From: Candidatus Salinicoccus stercoripullorum
Lineage (GTDB): Bacteria; Bacillota; Bacilli; Staphylococcales; Salinicoccaceae
DNA length: 64,000 nt
Reading direction: 5' to 3'
Assembly (NCBI GenBank): GCA_019113295.1
Contig: DXHR01000025.1
Span: 62,001 to 126,000, forward strand
The notes below the pieces were generated by a model. It saw only the letters and a program-made list of their open reading frames with translations. It made no database searches and was not told the DNA's origin. The position numbers and the translations under genes were made by a program. Positions 1 through 8,843 of this stretch are shown in pieces; position 1 is the stretch's first letter; each line of letters begins with the position of its first letter.

Positions 1-325
1 GATTGTTGCTGCTCTGGATTGCACTCCTCGCCCCCGGATTGATCACTCCGATCACGGGTATATCGTATCTGTCTTCCAGATCGGCAAGTGCCGCGGCTGT
101 TGCGGTATTACACGCCACGACGATCATCTTGACGCCGCGTGAGACAAGATGGTCGGCAACTTCAATTGTATACTGCCTGACCTCTTCAATCGGACGGTCT
201 CCGTAGGGACATCTTCTAAGGTCGCCGAAATAGATGATCTGCTCATCCGGCAGCTGTCTCATTATTTCTTTAGCCACGGTCAGACCCCCGACTCCTGAAT
301 CCATCACACCGATCGGCTTATCCAT
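1..325 (-). CDS. murI: Glutamate racemase, N-terminal part (cut by window edge)
   Basis: Glutamate racemase converts L-glutamate to D-glutamate for peptidoglycan. About 108 N-terminal residues are in the window and the frame runs off its left edge. The N-terminus [17 protein letters not shown] contains the Asp-Ser-Gly catalytic region, and VACNTATA about 70 residues in holds the catalytic cysteine. The ATG at 325 overlaps the end of the upstream MarR gene by 8 bp, so the two are co-transcribed and probably translationally coupled. B. subtilis has the same ysmB-racE pairing. The family call is secure; the C-terminal half is not visible. Confidence 0.95.
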   Translation of the reverse strand, partial: MDKPIGVMDSGVGGLTVAKEIMRQLPDEQIIYFGDLRRCPYGDRPIEEVRQYTIEVADHLVSRGVKMIVVACNTATAAALADLEDRYDIPVIGVINPGARSAIQSSNN

Positions 326-761
326 TGTTCCTCTGTTCACTTTCACGGAGTATGGAATCGAGGATACCGGGCAGCATCGTTTTCTCATCTGCGGAAAGGT
401 GATCGGTGATATCCGATATATAGGAGATGCGCTTGTCAATCACTTCATTGATCACCTCGCGCCCCTTCTCTTCCATGAGCACAAGTACGATGCGTTTGTC
501 CTTCTCATACTTCTGCCTTTTTACAAAGCCGCCGTTTTCAAGCTTATCCACGATATCCGTCGTCGTGGAGTGGGCAAGATAAAGCCTGTTCGACAGTTCA
601 CCTATGGTGATTCCTTCTTTGTCACCGGCCCACTGCAGCGCTACAAACTGGAGTGGAGAAAGCTCGTAGGTCTTTAGGATTTCCCGGCCGTGGCTCTTCA
701 CATGGGCAGATATGTACCTGATGGACTTTTCTATCGAAATGATTGAATCCTTATCACTCAT
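318..761 (-). CDS. MarR-family transcriptional regulator (YsmB-like)
   Basis: A 147-residue winged-helix regulator of the MarR family. The central part (roughly residues 35-100) shows the family layout: a helical start ([11 protein letters not shown]), a helix-turn-helix ([24 protein letters not shown]) and a beta wing ([19 protein letters not shown]). The ATG at 761 is preferred over the one at 770 because AAGGA then sits about 9 nt upstream. It is followed by and overlaps murI, as ysmB precedes racE in B. subtilis. A TATAAT -10 element lies at 792-797 inside an imperfect palindrome (789-802), so autoregulation is possible. The ligand is unknown. Confidence 0.88.
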   Translation of the reverse strand: MSDKDSIISIEKSIRYISAHVKSHGREILKTYELSPLQFVALQWAGDKEGITIGELSNRLYLAHSTTTDIVDKLENGGFVKRQKYEKDKRIVLVLMEEKGREVINEVIDKRISYISDITDHLSADEKTMLPGILDSILRESEQRNNG

Positions 762-788
762 GCGCTTCATTCCTTATTTCGTATTTCC

Positions 789-802
789 TACATTATAACG
801 TA
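789..802 (-). promoter_or_regulatory. -10 element of the MarR-murI operon inside an imperfect palindrome
   Basis: On the minus strand TACGTTATAATGTA contains a TATAAT -10 box. The 14 bp are palindromic except for one mismatched pair. No convincing -35 hexamer is seen. An operator at this spot would suit MarR autoregulation, but that is inference. Confidence 0.4.
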
Positions 803-811
803 AACTGAAAT

Positions 812-842
812 AAAAAAATAGGAAGAGCGGTGCTCTCCCTAT
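812..842 (-). terminator. Rho-independent terminator after sdhB
   Basis: On the minus strand ATAGGGAGAGC, a short ACC loop and GCTCTTCCTAT are followed by a T run. It lies 14 bp past the sdhB stop and ends the sdhCAB transcript. Confidence 0.75.
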
Positions 843-855
843 CCCGTTCGTTCTA

Positions 856-1620
856 TTATTCCACTTCATGGTCGCTTCCGAAGAAGGACTTGAACATGTG
901 GAAGTTTGTCTCTCTCTGCATCGCTGCGATTGAAGTTGTGAGTGGAATACCTTTCGGACAAGCCTGGACACAGTTCTGTGCCATTCCACACTCAGCTACT
1001 CCGCCGACACCCATCAGGGCATCAAGACGTTCGTTCTTGTTCATGCTGCCTGTTGGATGCAGATTGAACAGTCTTACCTGACTGACAGGTGCTGCACCGA
1101 TGAATTTCGAGCTGTCATTGACGTTCGGACATACTTCAAGACATACACCGCAGGTCATGCACTTGGAAAGTTCATACGCCGTCTGACGCTTCTTCTCGGG
1201 CATCCTTGGTCCCGGTCCGAGGTCGTACGTACCGTCGATGGGCACCCAAGCTTTGACACGTTTGAGACTGTCGAACATGAATGAACGGTCTACCTGGAGG
1301 TCTTTTACCACCGGGAATGTGGACATCGGTTCAAGTCTGATCGGCTGGTCCAGCTGATCGACAAGCGCTGTACAAGACTGTCTCGCATTGCCGTTGATGA
1401 CCATCGAACAGGCACCACAGACTTCTTCAAGACAGTTCATATCCCATGTCACCGGAGTTGTCTTCTGCCCTTTGGAGTTGACCGGGTTCCTCTGGATTTC
1501 CATAAGGCCGCTGATCACGTTCATGTTCTCGCGGTACGGGATTTCAAACTCTTCCCAATAACTTTGTGTTTCCTGATTTTCCTGACGTCTTATTTTAAAA
1601 GTGATTGTTTTTTCACTCAT
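856..1620 (-). CDS. sdhB: Succinate dehydrogenase iron-sulfur subunit
   Basis: The electron-transfer subunit of respiratory complex II, passing electrons from the SdhA flavin to the membrane quinone site. The protein has 254 residues. The [2Fe-2S] ligands are at about Cys63, Cys68, Cys71 and Cys83. A second ferredoxin-type domain carries CMTCGVCLEVCP (Cys154, 157, 160, 164), with further cysteines in ECGMAQNCVQACPKG near residues 211-227 for the 3Fe-4S and 4Fe-4S clusters. The ATG shares one base with the sdhA stop (TAATG), a coupled junction. It is the last gene of sdhCAB. Confidence 0.97.
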   Translation of the reverse strand: MSEKTITFKIRRQENQETQSYWEEFEIPYRENMNVISGLMEIQRNPVNSKGQKTTPVTWDMNCLEEVCGACSMVINGNARQSCTALVDQLDQPIRLEPMSTFPVVKDLQVDRSFMFDSLKRVKAWVPIDGTYDLGPGPRMPEKKRQTAYELSKCMTCGVCLEVCPNVNDSSKFIGAAPVSQVRLFNLHPTGSMNKNERLDALMGVGGVAECGMAQNCVQACPKGIPLTTSIAAMQRETNFHMFKSFFGSDHEVE

Positions 1621-3389
1621 TACTTCTTGCCACTCCCTTCACTCTTTTTGGAGTAGTCGCGCTCACGCGGCGGTATCAGGCTGACATCAACATCCTGATA
1701 TTCGAAACGCGGGGCCTGATCAGCACCTTCGAAATGTGCCATTGTCGTCTTGAGCCATTCTTCGTCATTACGTTCAGGGAATTCCGGTTTGTAGTGTGCG
1801 CCGCGGGATTCATTTCTGTTATACGCACCAATCGTAATAACACGGGCCAATACGAGCATATTCCAAAGCTGACGTGTGAAGAATGCCGCCTGGTTACTCC
1901 ATTTTTTCGTATCGCTGATGTTAATGCGCTTATATCTTTCCATGAGTTCGACAATCCGCTTGTCCGTTTCCAGAAGCTTGTCATTATGGCGGACAACAGT
2001 GACGTTTTCAGTCATGATTTCACCGAGCTCCTTATGGATGACGTAGGCGTTCTCCTCGCCGTCCAGGGACAGGATGCTATCGAATTTCTCCTGTTCTGTC
2101 TGACGATGTTTTTCATAGACGGACTCATCGATGTCTTCAAACGATTTATCCAGTGATCTTACGTACTCGATTGCATTCGGCCCTGCAACGTGTCCGCCGT
2201 AGATTGCCGACAGCAGTGAGTTTGCACCGAGTCTGTTGCCGCCGTGCTGTGAATAATCACATTCACCGGCAGCAAACAGCCCCGGCACTGAAGTCATCTG
2301 ATCGTAATCCACCCATAGGCCGCCCATTGAATAGTGTACTGCCGGGAAGATCTTCATCGGAACTTTGCGCGGATCATCGCCTGTGAATTTCTCATAGATT
2401 TCGATGATTCCGCCAAGTTTGACATCCAGTTCGTGCGGGTCTTTATGAGACAGGTCGAGGTATACCATATTCTCCCCGTTGATACCGAGTTTCTGGTTCA
2501 CACAGACATCGAAGATTTCGCGGGTGGCAACGTCCCTTGGAACGAGGTTGCCGTAATCCGGATATTTTTCCTCGAGGAAGTACCACGGTTTGCCGTCTTT
2601 ATATGTCCAGATACGTCCACCTTCACCACGTGCCGATTCACTCATCAGTCTGAGTTTATCATCACCCGGTATTGCTGTCGGATGGATCTGGATGAACTCA
2701 CCATTGGCATACACAGCACCTTGCTGATACACAACAGATGCGGCAGAACCGGTATTGATCATTGAGTTTGTAGACTTGCCAAAGATGATGCCAGGGCCGC
2801 CGGTAGCCATGATGACAGCATCTGATTTGAACGTTCTGATTTCGGAAGATGTGATTTCCTGCGCTGTGATACCGCGTGCACGGCCTTCATCATCAATGAC
2901 AGCACCGAGGAATTCCCATCCTTCATATTTGTTGACGAGACCGTCAACTTCATAACTTCTGACCTGCTCATCAAGGGCGTACAGAAGCTGCTGGCCTGTT
3001 GTCGCACCGGCGAATGCCGTCCGGTGGTGCAGCGTTCCGCCGAAACGCCTGAAATCAAGCAGCCCTTCCGGTGTCCTGTTGAACATGACACCCATGCGGT
3101 CGAGCAGATGTATGATTTTAGGAGCTGCTTCCGTCATTGCCTTGACCGGCGGCTGGTTGGCAAGGAAGTCACCGCCGTAAACCGTATCATCAAAGTGAAT
3201 TGCTGGTGAGTCACCCTCACCTTTCGTGTTCACCGCACCGTTGATCCCACCTTGAGCACATACAGAGTGAGAACGTTTTACAGGCACAATTGAGAACAGA
3301 TCGACTTCCGCGCCTGTTTCAGCTGCCTTGATCGTTGCCATCAGTCCGGCAAGACCGCCTCCGACAACGATGATTTTATCATTAGCCAT
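1620..3389 (-). CDS. sdhA: Succinate dehydrogenase flavoprotein subunit
   Basis: The catalytic subunit that oxidises succinate to fumarate. The protein has 589 residues. The N-terminal Rossmann motif VVGGGLAG (residues 8-15) binds FAD, and KRSHSVCAQGGING has the likely flavin-linked His41. The capping and substrate-site region includes EGGRIWTYKDGKPWYF, and AVHYSMGGLWVD and GANSLLSAIYGG are typical of the family. The ATG at 3389 is used because AAGGAGTGG lies 8 nt upstream; the in-frame GTG at 3398 is inside that ribosome binding site. Sixteen bp separate it from sdhC. Confidence 0.97.
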   Translation of the reverse strand: MANDKIIVVGGGLAGLMATIKAAETGAEVDLFSIVPVKRSHSVCAQGGINGAVNTKGEGDSPAIHFDDTVYGGDFLANQPPVKAMTEAAPKIIHLLDRMGVMFNRTPEGLLDFRRFGGTLHHRTAFAGATTGQQLLYALDEQVRSYEVDGLVNKYEGWEFLGAVIDDEGRARGITAQEITSSEIRTFKSDAVIMATGGPGIIFGKSTNSMINTGSAASVVYQQGAVYANGEFIQIHPTAIPGDDKLRLMSESARGEGGRIWTYKDGKPWYFLEEKYPDYGNLVPRDVATREIFDVCVNQKLGINGENMVYLDLSHKDPHELDVKLGGIIEIYEKFTGDDPRKVPMKIFPAVHYSMGGLWVDYDQMTSVPGLFAAGECDYSQHGGNRLGANSLLSAIYGGHVAGPNAIEYVRSLDKSFEDIDESVYEKHRQTEQEKFDSILSLDGEENAYVIHKELGEIMTENVTVVRHNDKLLETDKRIVELMERYKRINISDTKKWSNQAAFFTRQLWNMLVLARVITIGAYNRNESRGAHYKPEFPERNDEEWLKTTMAHFEGADQAPRFEYQDVDVSLIPPRERDYSKKSEGSGKK

Positions 3390-3405
3390 TATTTCCACTC
3401 CTTAA

Positions 3406-4032
3406 TTAGATAAATGCCAGAATAGCCTGCACACCGATGAAGCTGACCACCACGAATATGATCATGGAGACGTAGTTCATAATACGCTGTGACCTGTCTG
3501 ACTGCGTAAAGCCCCATGTAATCATGAATGCCCAAAGACCATTTGCGAAGTGATATACTGTCGCAATGATTCCGACGATGTAGAATACCAGCCACATCGG
3601 ATTGGTTACAATCTGATGAACCATGTCAAAGTTGACTTCTTGTCCGAAGAAGACCTGTACACGCGTCTGGTATACATGGATGGCGATGAAAACAAAGGCG
3701 ATGACACCGCTTATCCTCTGCAGCAGGAACATCCAGTTTCTGTATGTACTATGCCAGCCGTAGCCTTTTCCACCGATGTTATACTTGGCAGTGAATGCAA
3801 TGTAGATGCCGTATATACCATGGAATAGAATCGGAATGTAAATTATGAAAGTCTCCAGAAAAATAACAAATGGCAGGTTGCCCATGAATGCTGACGCTGT
3901 ATTGAAAGCTTCTTCACCTCTTGTAGCGGTATGGTTCACAAGAAGATGCTGAATGAGGAATACACCCAACGGAATTACCCCTAACAAAGAATGAAGACGT
4001 CTTACAGCAAAACTTGAATCTTGTTTTGACAA
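3406..4032 (-). CDS. sdhC: Succinate dehydrogenase cytochrome b558 subunit
   Basis: The membrane anchor of complex II, of the Gram-positive five-helix di-haem type. The protein has 208 residues with about five hydrophobic segments; histidines in FLIQHLLVNH, PILFHGIYG, FIAIHVYQT and TVYHFANGLWAF are candidate haem ligands. The start is a TTG with AGGGGGG 7 nt upstream, an unusually G-rich ribosome binding site. It is the first gene of sdhCAB, with a 100-bp leader. The match to B. subtilis and staphylococcal SdhC in length and motif order is clear. Confidence 0.95.
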   Translation of the reverse strand: MSKQDSSFAVRRLHSLLGVIPLGVFLIQHLLVNHTATRGEEAFNTASAFMGNLPFVIFLETFIIYIPILFHGIYGIYIAFTAKYNIGGKGYGWHSTYRNWMFLLQRISGVIAFVFIAIHVYQTRVQVFFGQEVNFDMVHQIVTNPMWLVFYIVGIIATVYHFANGLWAFMITWGFTQSDRSQRIMNYVSMIIFVVVSFIGVQAILAFI

Positions 4033-4130
4033 TCGAATTCCCCCCTAACTGTCCAAAATAGTGATTTCACATCCTCATTTTACTCCTCAGGTATACATAA
4101 ATCAAGGAGACATGGCATGTTATGGGGAGA

Positions 4131-4159
4131 ATTGTTTAAATTTAAACAGTAATTGTCAA
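4131..4159 (-). promoter_or_regulatory. Candidate sdhCAB promoter overlapping a 16-bp palindrome
   Basis: A perfect TTGACA -35 box (4154-4159, minus strand) is followed after 17 bp by AACAAT, a weak -10. The spacer and -10 contain the perfect palindrome TGTTTAAATTTAAACA at 4133-4148. The -35 assignment is good, the -10 uncertain. Confidence 0.45.
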
Positions 4160-4160
4160 A

Positions 4161-4192
4161 AAATTAAAACCGTGTCCTCAGGACTGGATTTT
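4161..4192 (-). terminator. Hairpin over the uvrC stop codon
   Basis: On the minus strand CCAGTCC-TGA-GGACACGG is followed by TTTTAATTTTTT. The uvrC stop codon forms the loop. It is a short stem, so a moderate terminator. Confidence 0.5.
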
Positions 4193-5947
4193 TTCCAGTA
4201 TTCTTTCCGCTATCGGAGCTGGTATTCCAATTTCTGTAAATGAGCTGACATCCTTCTCTTTCATCCGTTTTATGGAACCAAAGTGGCTCAGAAGCTTCTG
4301 CTTCCGCTTGGGACCGACCCCCTCGATGCCATCGAGCACAGAATTTACCGATGTTTTATTTCTAGTATTTCTGTGGAAGCTGATGGCAAACCTGTGGACC
4401 TCGTCCTGTATCCGCTGGAGCAGATAGAATTCCTGGGAATTCTTATTCATCGGCACAATTTCCGCAGCATCACCGTAAAGCAGCTCGGCTGTCTTGTGCT
4501 TCTCGTTTTTGGCAAGCCCCGCAATCGGGATGTCGAGTGACAGTTCGTCCATGAGGACTGATTTTACAGTATTCATATGGCCGATTCCGCCATCGACTAT
4601 GATCAGATCAGGCAGCGGCAGGTGCTCTTTCAGCACACGCGTATATCTTCTTCTGACCGCCTCAGCCATGGAAGCGTAGTCATCCGGACCTTCGACCGTC
4701 CTGATCTTATATTTCCGGTAGTCCTTCTTGCTCGGTTTTCCATCGATGAATGACACCATGACACTTACCGGATCCACACCCTGGATATTGGAGTTGTCAA
4801 AAGCTTCGATGCGGATCGGCGTTTCGATGTTGAGTATCACGCCGAGACTTTCTATCGCGCCGATAGTCCGCGCTTCATCCTTCTCTATGATTTCAAATTT
4901 GTTTTTCAGTGCAATTTCGGCATTCTTATTGGCAAGTTCCACCATTTCCTTCTTCTGGCCCCGCTTTGGCTGCACTACTTCAACCGGCAGATATTCATCT
5001 ATGATTTCCCGGTCCAGACCGCCTGTTATATGCACCTCTTTGGGAAGCAGGTTGGATTTCAGGTCATAGAACTGTGCAATGTAGCGGTAGAATTCCTCCT
5101 GGACCTCATCCTGGATTGGAAACATTTCCGCTTTCTTCTCAATCAGATTGCCGTTCCTGACAAGAAGTACGGAAATTGCCATCCATCCCTTGGATACACT
5201 GAATCCGAAACAGTCGCGCGCCGTCATATCCTTGCTCATCATCTTCTGCTTATTCATTGTGGCGTCGATATGCCCGATCAGATCCCGGTACTCCTTCGCC
5301 TTTTCAAATTCGAGATCGTCCGACGCCTTTTGCATCTTCTCTTTGAGTTCTTCCACAATCTGTTTTGTATCCCCGTTCAAAAAACGTGTGATGCCGTCGA
5401 TCATCTCTTTGTACTGCGCCTGGGTCACATCATATACACAAGGTCCAAGACACTGTCCGATGTGATAATAAAGGCAAAGCTTATCAGGCATCGTATTGCA
5501 TTTTCTGAGTGGATATATCCTGTCCAGCAGCTTTTTCGTCTCATGGGCGCTGTATGCATTCGGATACGGACCGAAATACGTTCCGGTCTTTGGCTTTACC
5601 GTCCGGGTGACAATGAGCCGCGGATGCTCTTCCTTCGTTATCTTTATGAAAGGATAGCTTTTATCATCCTTCAGGAGTATGTTGTATCTCGGATAATGCT
5701 TCTTGATCAGGTTGAGTTCAAGCAGGAGCGACTCCACTTCGGAGTTGGTCACAATGAAATCGAAATCAATGATCTCCGCCACCAGCCTCATCGTCTTTTC
5801 ATCATGGGCACCGGAAAAATAGGATTTCACACGGTTGCGGAGATTTTTCGCCTTCCCCACATATATCACTATGCCGTGCCTGTCTTTCATGAGGTAACAG
5901 CCGGGCTCTGTCGGCAGCACTGACAATTTCAGTTTAAGATCCTCCAT
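4178..5947 (-). CDS. uvrC: Excinuclease ABC subunit C
   Basis: The nuclease subunit of UvrABC, which incises on both sides of bulky DNA lesions. The protein has 589 residues. An N-terminal GIY-YIG domain ([25 protein letters not shown], about residues 16-40) makes the 3' cut. A UVR motif lies near residues 205-235, then the RNase H-like endonuclease domain ([21 protein letters not shown]) for the 5' cut, and a C-terminal helix-hairpin-helix pair ([19 protein letters not shown]). The ATG at 5947 is chosen because GAGGG is 6 nt upstream; the ATG at 5953 directly abuts it. It lies downstream of trxA, as in B. subtilis. Confidence 0.97.
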   Translation of the reverse strand: MEDLKLKLSVLPTEPGCYLMKDRHGIVIYVGKAKNLRNRVKSYFSGAHDEKTMRLVAEIIDFDFIVTNSEVESLLLELNLIKKHYPRYNILLKDDKSYPFIKITKEEHPRLIVTRTVKPKTGTYFGPYPNAYSAHETKKLLDRIYPLRKCNTMPDKLCLYYHIGQCLGPCVYDVTQAQYKEMIDGITRFLNGDTKQIVEELKEKMQKASDDLEFEKAKEYRDLIGHIDATMNKQKMMSKDMTARDCFGFSVSKGWMAISVLLVRNGNLIEKKAEMFPIQDEVQEEFYRYIAQFYDLKSNLLPKEVHITGGLDREIIDEYLPVEVVQPKRGQKKEMVELANKNAEIALKNKFEIIEKDEARTIGAIESLGVILNIETPIRIEAFDNSNIQGVDPVSVMVSFIDGKPSKKDYRKYKIRTVEGPDDYASMAEAVRRRYTRVLKEHLPLPDLIIVDGGIGHMNTVKSVLMDELSLDIPIAGLAKNEKHKTAELLYGDAAEIVPMNKNSQEFYLLQRIQDEVHRFAISFHRNTRNKTSVNSVLDGIEGVGPKRKQKLLSHFGSIKRMKEKDVSSFTEIGIPAPIAERILEKIQS

Positions 5948-5973
5948 ATTCATCCCTCATATTCCATCTTAAT

Positions 5974-5997
5974 AAAAAAAGCCGCCTCTTCGGCGGC
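5974..5997 (-). terminator. Rho-independent terminator after trxA
   Basis: GCCGCCGAAGAGGCGGC followed by seven T on the minus strand, 10 bp after the trxA stop. Confidence 0.9.
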
Positions 5998-6007
5998 ACA
6001 TCACTGC

Positions 6008-6322
6008 TTATGCATGCTTGTCGATCAATGCAACAAGCTGTTCTTTCGGCTGGAAGCCGACAACTTTATCAACCGGCTGTCCGTCCTTGAACAGAATGAG
6101 CGTCGGAATACTCATAACTCCGTATTCACTCGCTGTCGACTGGTTATCATCAACGTTCAATTTTGCGATGTCCGCCCTGCCTTCGACATCAGTTGCCACC
6201 TCTTCAAGTATAGGAGCAATCATTTTGCATGGTCCGCACCAAGGCGCCCAGAAGTCTACCAGTTTAAGGCCGCTGCCTACTTCATCTTTGAAATTCTGAT
6301 CATTCACTTCATATATAGCCAT
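6008..6322 (-). CDS. trxA: Thioredoxin
   Basis: A small cytoplasmic dithiol-disulfide oxidoreductase. The protein has 104 residues, the normal length, with the active site WAPWCGPCKMIAP around residues 26-38 and the cis-Pro motif SIPTLILFKDGQ. The ATG at 6322 is preferred to upstream in-frame starts because GGAGGT precedes it and the protein then begins MAIYEVNDQNF like other thioredoxins. It has its own promoter (6357-6386) and terminator, so it can be transcribed alone. Confidence 0.97.
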   Translation of the reverse strand: MAIYEVNDQNFKDEVGSGLKLVDFWAPWCGPCKMIAPILEEVATDVEGRADIAKLNVDDNQSTASEYGVMSIPTLILFKDGQPVDKVVGFQPKEQLVALIDKHA

Positions 6323-6356
6323 TGAATTTACCTCCATTTGGTCGATTATGTTTTTC

Positions 6357-6386
6357 ATTATAGCATGATGTTGCAAAATGGCTCAA
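6357..6386 (-). promoter_or_regulatory. Promoter of trxA
   Basis: TTGAGC (6381-6386) and TATAAT (6357-6362) on the minus strand, 18 bp apart. It sits between the small membrane-peptide gene and trxA. Confidence 0.6.
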
Positions 6387-6395
6387 TGGAATTGC

Positions 6396-6494
6396 TTAAG
6401 CGAACAGGAACAGATACATGATGCCGCCGAGAAACATTACAATCCCAGCGCCGATCAGTACCTTTGCCAGTTTATACATATCGAAGTTATCCAT
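6396..6494 (-). CDS. 32-residue single-pass membrane peptide, function unknown
   Basis: A tiny reading frame starting ATG at 6494 and ending TAA at 6396 encodes MDNFDMYKLAKVLIGAGIVM and 12 further residues, GGIMYLFLF being the core of the remainder. It is a short polar head and one hydrophobic helix. An AGGTGA ribosome binding site lies about 5 nt before the ATG, and the gene begins 8 bp after the mutS2 stop. The hydrophobic stretch resembles the first helix of DUF2905-type small membrane proteins, but most of such a protein would be missing. The good ribosome binding site, operon position and plausible membrane segment support a real gene; the function is not recognised. Confidence 0.6.
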   Translation of the reverse strand: MDNFDMYKLAKVLIGAGIVMFLGGIMYLFLFA

Positions 6495-6502
6495 GTCATC
6501 AC

Positions 6503-8833
6503 CTACTTCATTTCAACTACCGTCACACCAAAGCCGCCTTCATTCGGCATGCCGCCTCTGAACGATTTGACTTTAGGGTGGGTCCTGAGAAACTGCTGCA
6601 CCCCTTTTTGAAGTGCACCGGTCCCTTTGCCATGAATGATTTCCACTTCATTATAGTTGGATAGAAGCACCTGATCCAGATATCTGTCCAGTTTATTCAG
6701 AGCCTCCTCATATCTTTCTCCGCGGAGATCGAGCTCCCTTTTGACAGGAGATTTTCCTACCCGTCTTGCAACCGGGCGTTCCTGTTTCTGCTTTTTACGC
6801 TTCTTCAGCTCATCGAGCCCGACTCTCATCTTGATGATTCCCATCTGCACAGTGGCTTCCTCGCCTTCCACAGCAAGTACTTCACCCTTCTGACCATATG
6901 AGAGGACATCCACCTCGTCGCCGGCCTGAACCATTTCTTTTTCGGCCGCACGTTCTTTACGCCTGATTTCCTCTTGATGATAGCTGTCTGTGAGCGCCTT
7001 CTTCTGTTCTATGATTTCGTGTTCCTGAATGTCCCCGGCGCCCCGGTTCTTCATGTCTTCGAGCGTGCGGATAACCTCCTCTGCACGTATTTCACTTTCT
7101 TTGACGATGCGGTTGGCCGATTCCCGGGCATTTTTCCTGAGTTTTTCCTTGTATGCTTCGAAATCGTCCATATAATTCTTAAGGTCCTTATGGACTGCTC
7201 TCGATTCCCTGAGAAGCTCCTCCGTCTCCTGTTCATTGTCGCGCGCGTTTCTTGTATGTTTCTCAAGTGCTGAAATCATATCATTCACTTCCTGTGAATC
7301 GCGCCCGGCAAGTTCCCGGGCACGGGTGATGACCTCAGGGTCCAGGCCGAGTTTATTCGATATTTCAAATGCGTTCGATTTGCCGGGGATGCCCATCAGC
7401 AGCCTGTACGTCGGCGACAGTGTATTCACATCGAATTCCACACTCGCGTTTATAACGTCATCACGTGTATAGCTGAATGATTTCAGCTGCGGATAATGGG
7501 TGGTTGCTACGATGGTGGCACTCCTTGATAACAGATATTCCAGGATGCTGATGGCAAGGGCCGCACCCTCTTCGGGATCCGTGCCCGCACCGAGTTCATC
7601 AAGCAGTACCAGACTGTCTTCATCCGTCTCATCCAGTATTCCGGTGATGTTGGTCATATGGCTCGAGAAAGTCGACAATGACTGCTCAATGGACTGCTCA
7701 TCTCCAATGTCACTGTAGATTTTCGAAAAAAGTCGAAGCCGGCTTCCGTCCCTTGCCGGCACCGGTATGCCGGATTGTGCCATGAGGGCACTGAGGCCGA
7801 TCGTTTTGATAGTTACCGTCTTACCGCCCGTGTTAGGGCCGGTGATGATGACAGCGTGCGTCTGCCCGTCCATGACTATGTCATTCTTTACGGAAACATC
7901 CGCCGGGATGAGCGGATGGAATGCTGCGGGAAGATAGATGCCGCCGTCTGCCACGACCTCGGGTTTCGTGCCGCCCATTACCGAACCATACTTCGCCTTT
8001 GCGAATACCATATCAATATGATGGAGCCCATCATCGGTCATGGTAAGTTCTGAAGCCACTTCAGCGGTTTCTGCCGTCAGCTGGTACAGGATGCGTTCGA
8101 CTTCCGTCTCTTCTTCATCTTTAAGGGTCTGTATCTGGTTGGTCATCTGCACGACAGCCATCGGTTCCATATAGACAGTCTGACCGCTGGCTGAAATATC
8201 ATGGACGATGCCGTTGAAGTCACCCTGGTGCTCGATTTTGACAGGCACGACGTACCGGTTGTTGCGCATTGTGATGATGCTGTCGGACAATTTCTTCTGG
8301 TTGCCCCCGCGGATGATTTCGTTCAGCCGGTCCCGAATCTTCCCTTCCTCGGAAGTGATTCTGGACCTGACTCTGAGAAGGGTTTCGGACGCATGGTCCA
8401 GAACGCGGGAATCATCAACTGTTTCAGTAATCCGCCGGTACAGGAAATGGATGTCCGGGAGGCCGGTGATGTAGACCGGTATATGGGACAGTTCCACTTC
8501 ATCCTCCTCAAACTCATCAAATACCTTCGTCAGCATATTTTTACGGTTCAGCATAGTGCGGATATGATTGAATTCCGGCACGCCCAGCATACTGCCGATT
8601 TCAGCGCGTCTGATATGCTGCTTTATATCCGTTATGCCGCCGAGTTCAACATTTTTATATCTCAGCATCGTGGAAGCATCATCCACTTCGTGGATCATCT
8701 GCGTAACTTCAGCAAGATCTGTGGAAATGATTGCAGGTGTAATCCGCTCTTTCGTCTTTCCACTTTCAGCGTGTGCAGACAGCTTGGCCAGTATCTTATC
8801 AAACTCCAGTGAATTTATCGTTCTATCATTCAT
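6503..8833 (-). CDS. mutS2: Endonuclease MutS2
   Basis: A MutS-family ATPase with a C-terminal Smr nuclease domain; family members suppress recombination and act on branched DNA and on collided ribosomes. The protein has 776 residues. The core and clamp region occupies the first 320 residues; Walker A is GPNTGGKT (about 334-341) and Walker B LVLLDELGAGTDPEEG; a long coiled-coil region follows (about 510-640), and the Smr domain ends the protein (LDLRGERYEEAL, VEIIHGKGTGAL). It sits between polX and the small peptide gene in the zapA-cvpA-polX-mutS2 run, the same order as in B. subtilis. Confidence 0.96.
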   Translation of the reverse strand: MNDRTINSLEFDKILAKLSAHAESGKTKERITPAIISTDLAEVTQMIHEVDDASTMLRYKNVELGGITDIKQHIRRAEIGSMLGVPEFNHIRTMLNRKNMLTKVFDEFEEDEVELSHIPVYITGLPDIHFLYRRITETVDDSRVLDHASETLLRVRSRITSEEGKIRDRLNEIIRGGNQKKLSDSIITMRNNRYVVPVKIEHQGDFNGIVHDISASGQTVYMEPMAVVQMTNQIQTLKDEEETEVERILYQLTAETAEVASELTMTDDGLHHIDMVFAKAKYGSVMGGTKPEVVADGGIYLPAAFHPLIPADVSVKNDIVMDGQTHAVIITGPNTGGKTVTIKTIGLSALMAQSGIPVPARDGSRLRLFSKIYSDIGDEQSIEQSLSTFSSHMTNITGILDETDEDSLVLLDELGAGTDPEEGAALAISILEYLLSRSATIVATTHYPQLKSFSYTRDDVINASVEFDVNTLSPTYRLLMGIPGKSNAFEISNKLGLDPEVITRARELAGRDSQEVNDMISALEKHTRNARDNEQETEELLRESRAVHKDLKNYMDDFEAYKEKLRKNARESANRIVKESEIRAEEVIRTLEDMKNRGAGDIQEHEIIEQKKALTDSYHQEEIRRKERAAEKEMVQAGDEVDVLSYGQKGEVLAVEGEEATVQMGIIKMRVGLDELKKRKKQKQERPVARRVGKSPVKRELDLRGERYEEALNKLDRYLDQVLLSNYNEVEIIHGKGTGALQKGVQQFLRTHPKVKSFRGGMPNEGGFGVTVVEMK

Positions 8834-8843
8834 TTTAAAACCT

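Noticed and set aside
234-677. A 147-codon plus-strand frame opposite the MarR and murI genes
   Set aside because: Both minus-strand proteins are recognisable families; the plus-strand frame is a shadow.
5030-5923. A 297-codon plus-strand frame opposite uvrC
   Set aside because: The uvrC frame has all family motifs; the antisense frame has none.
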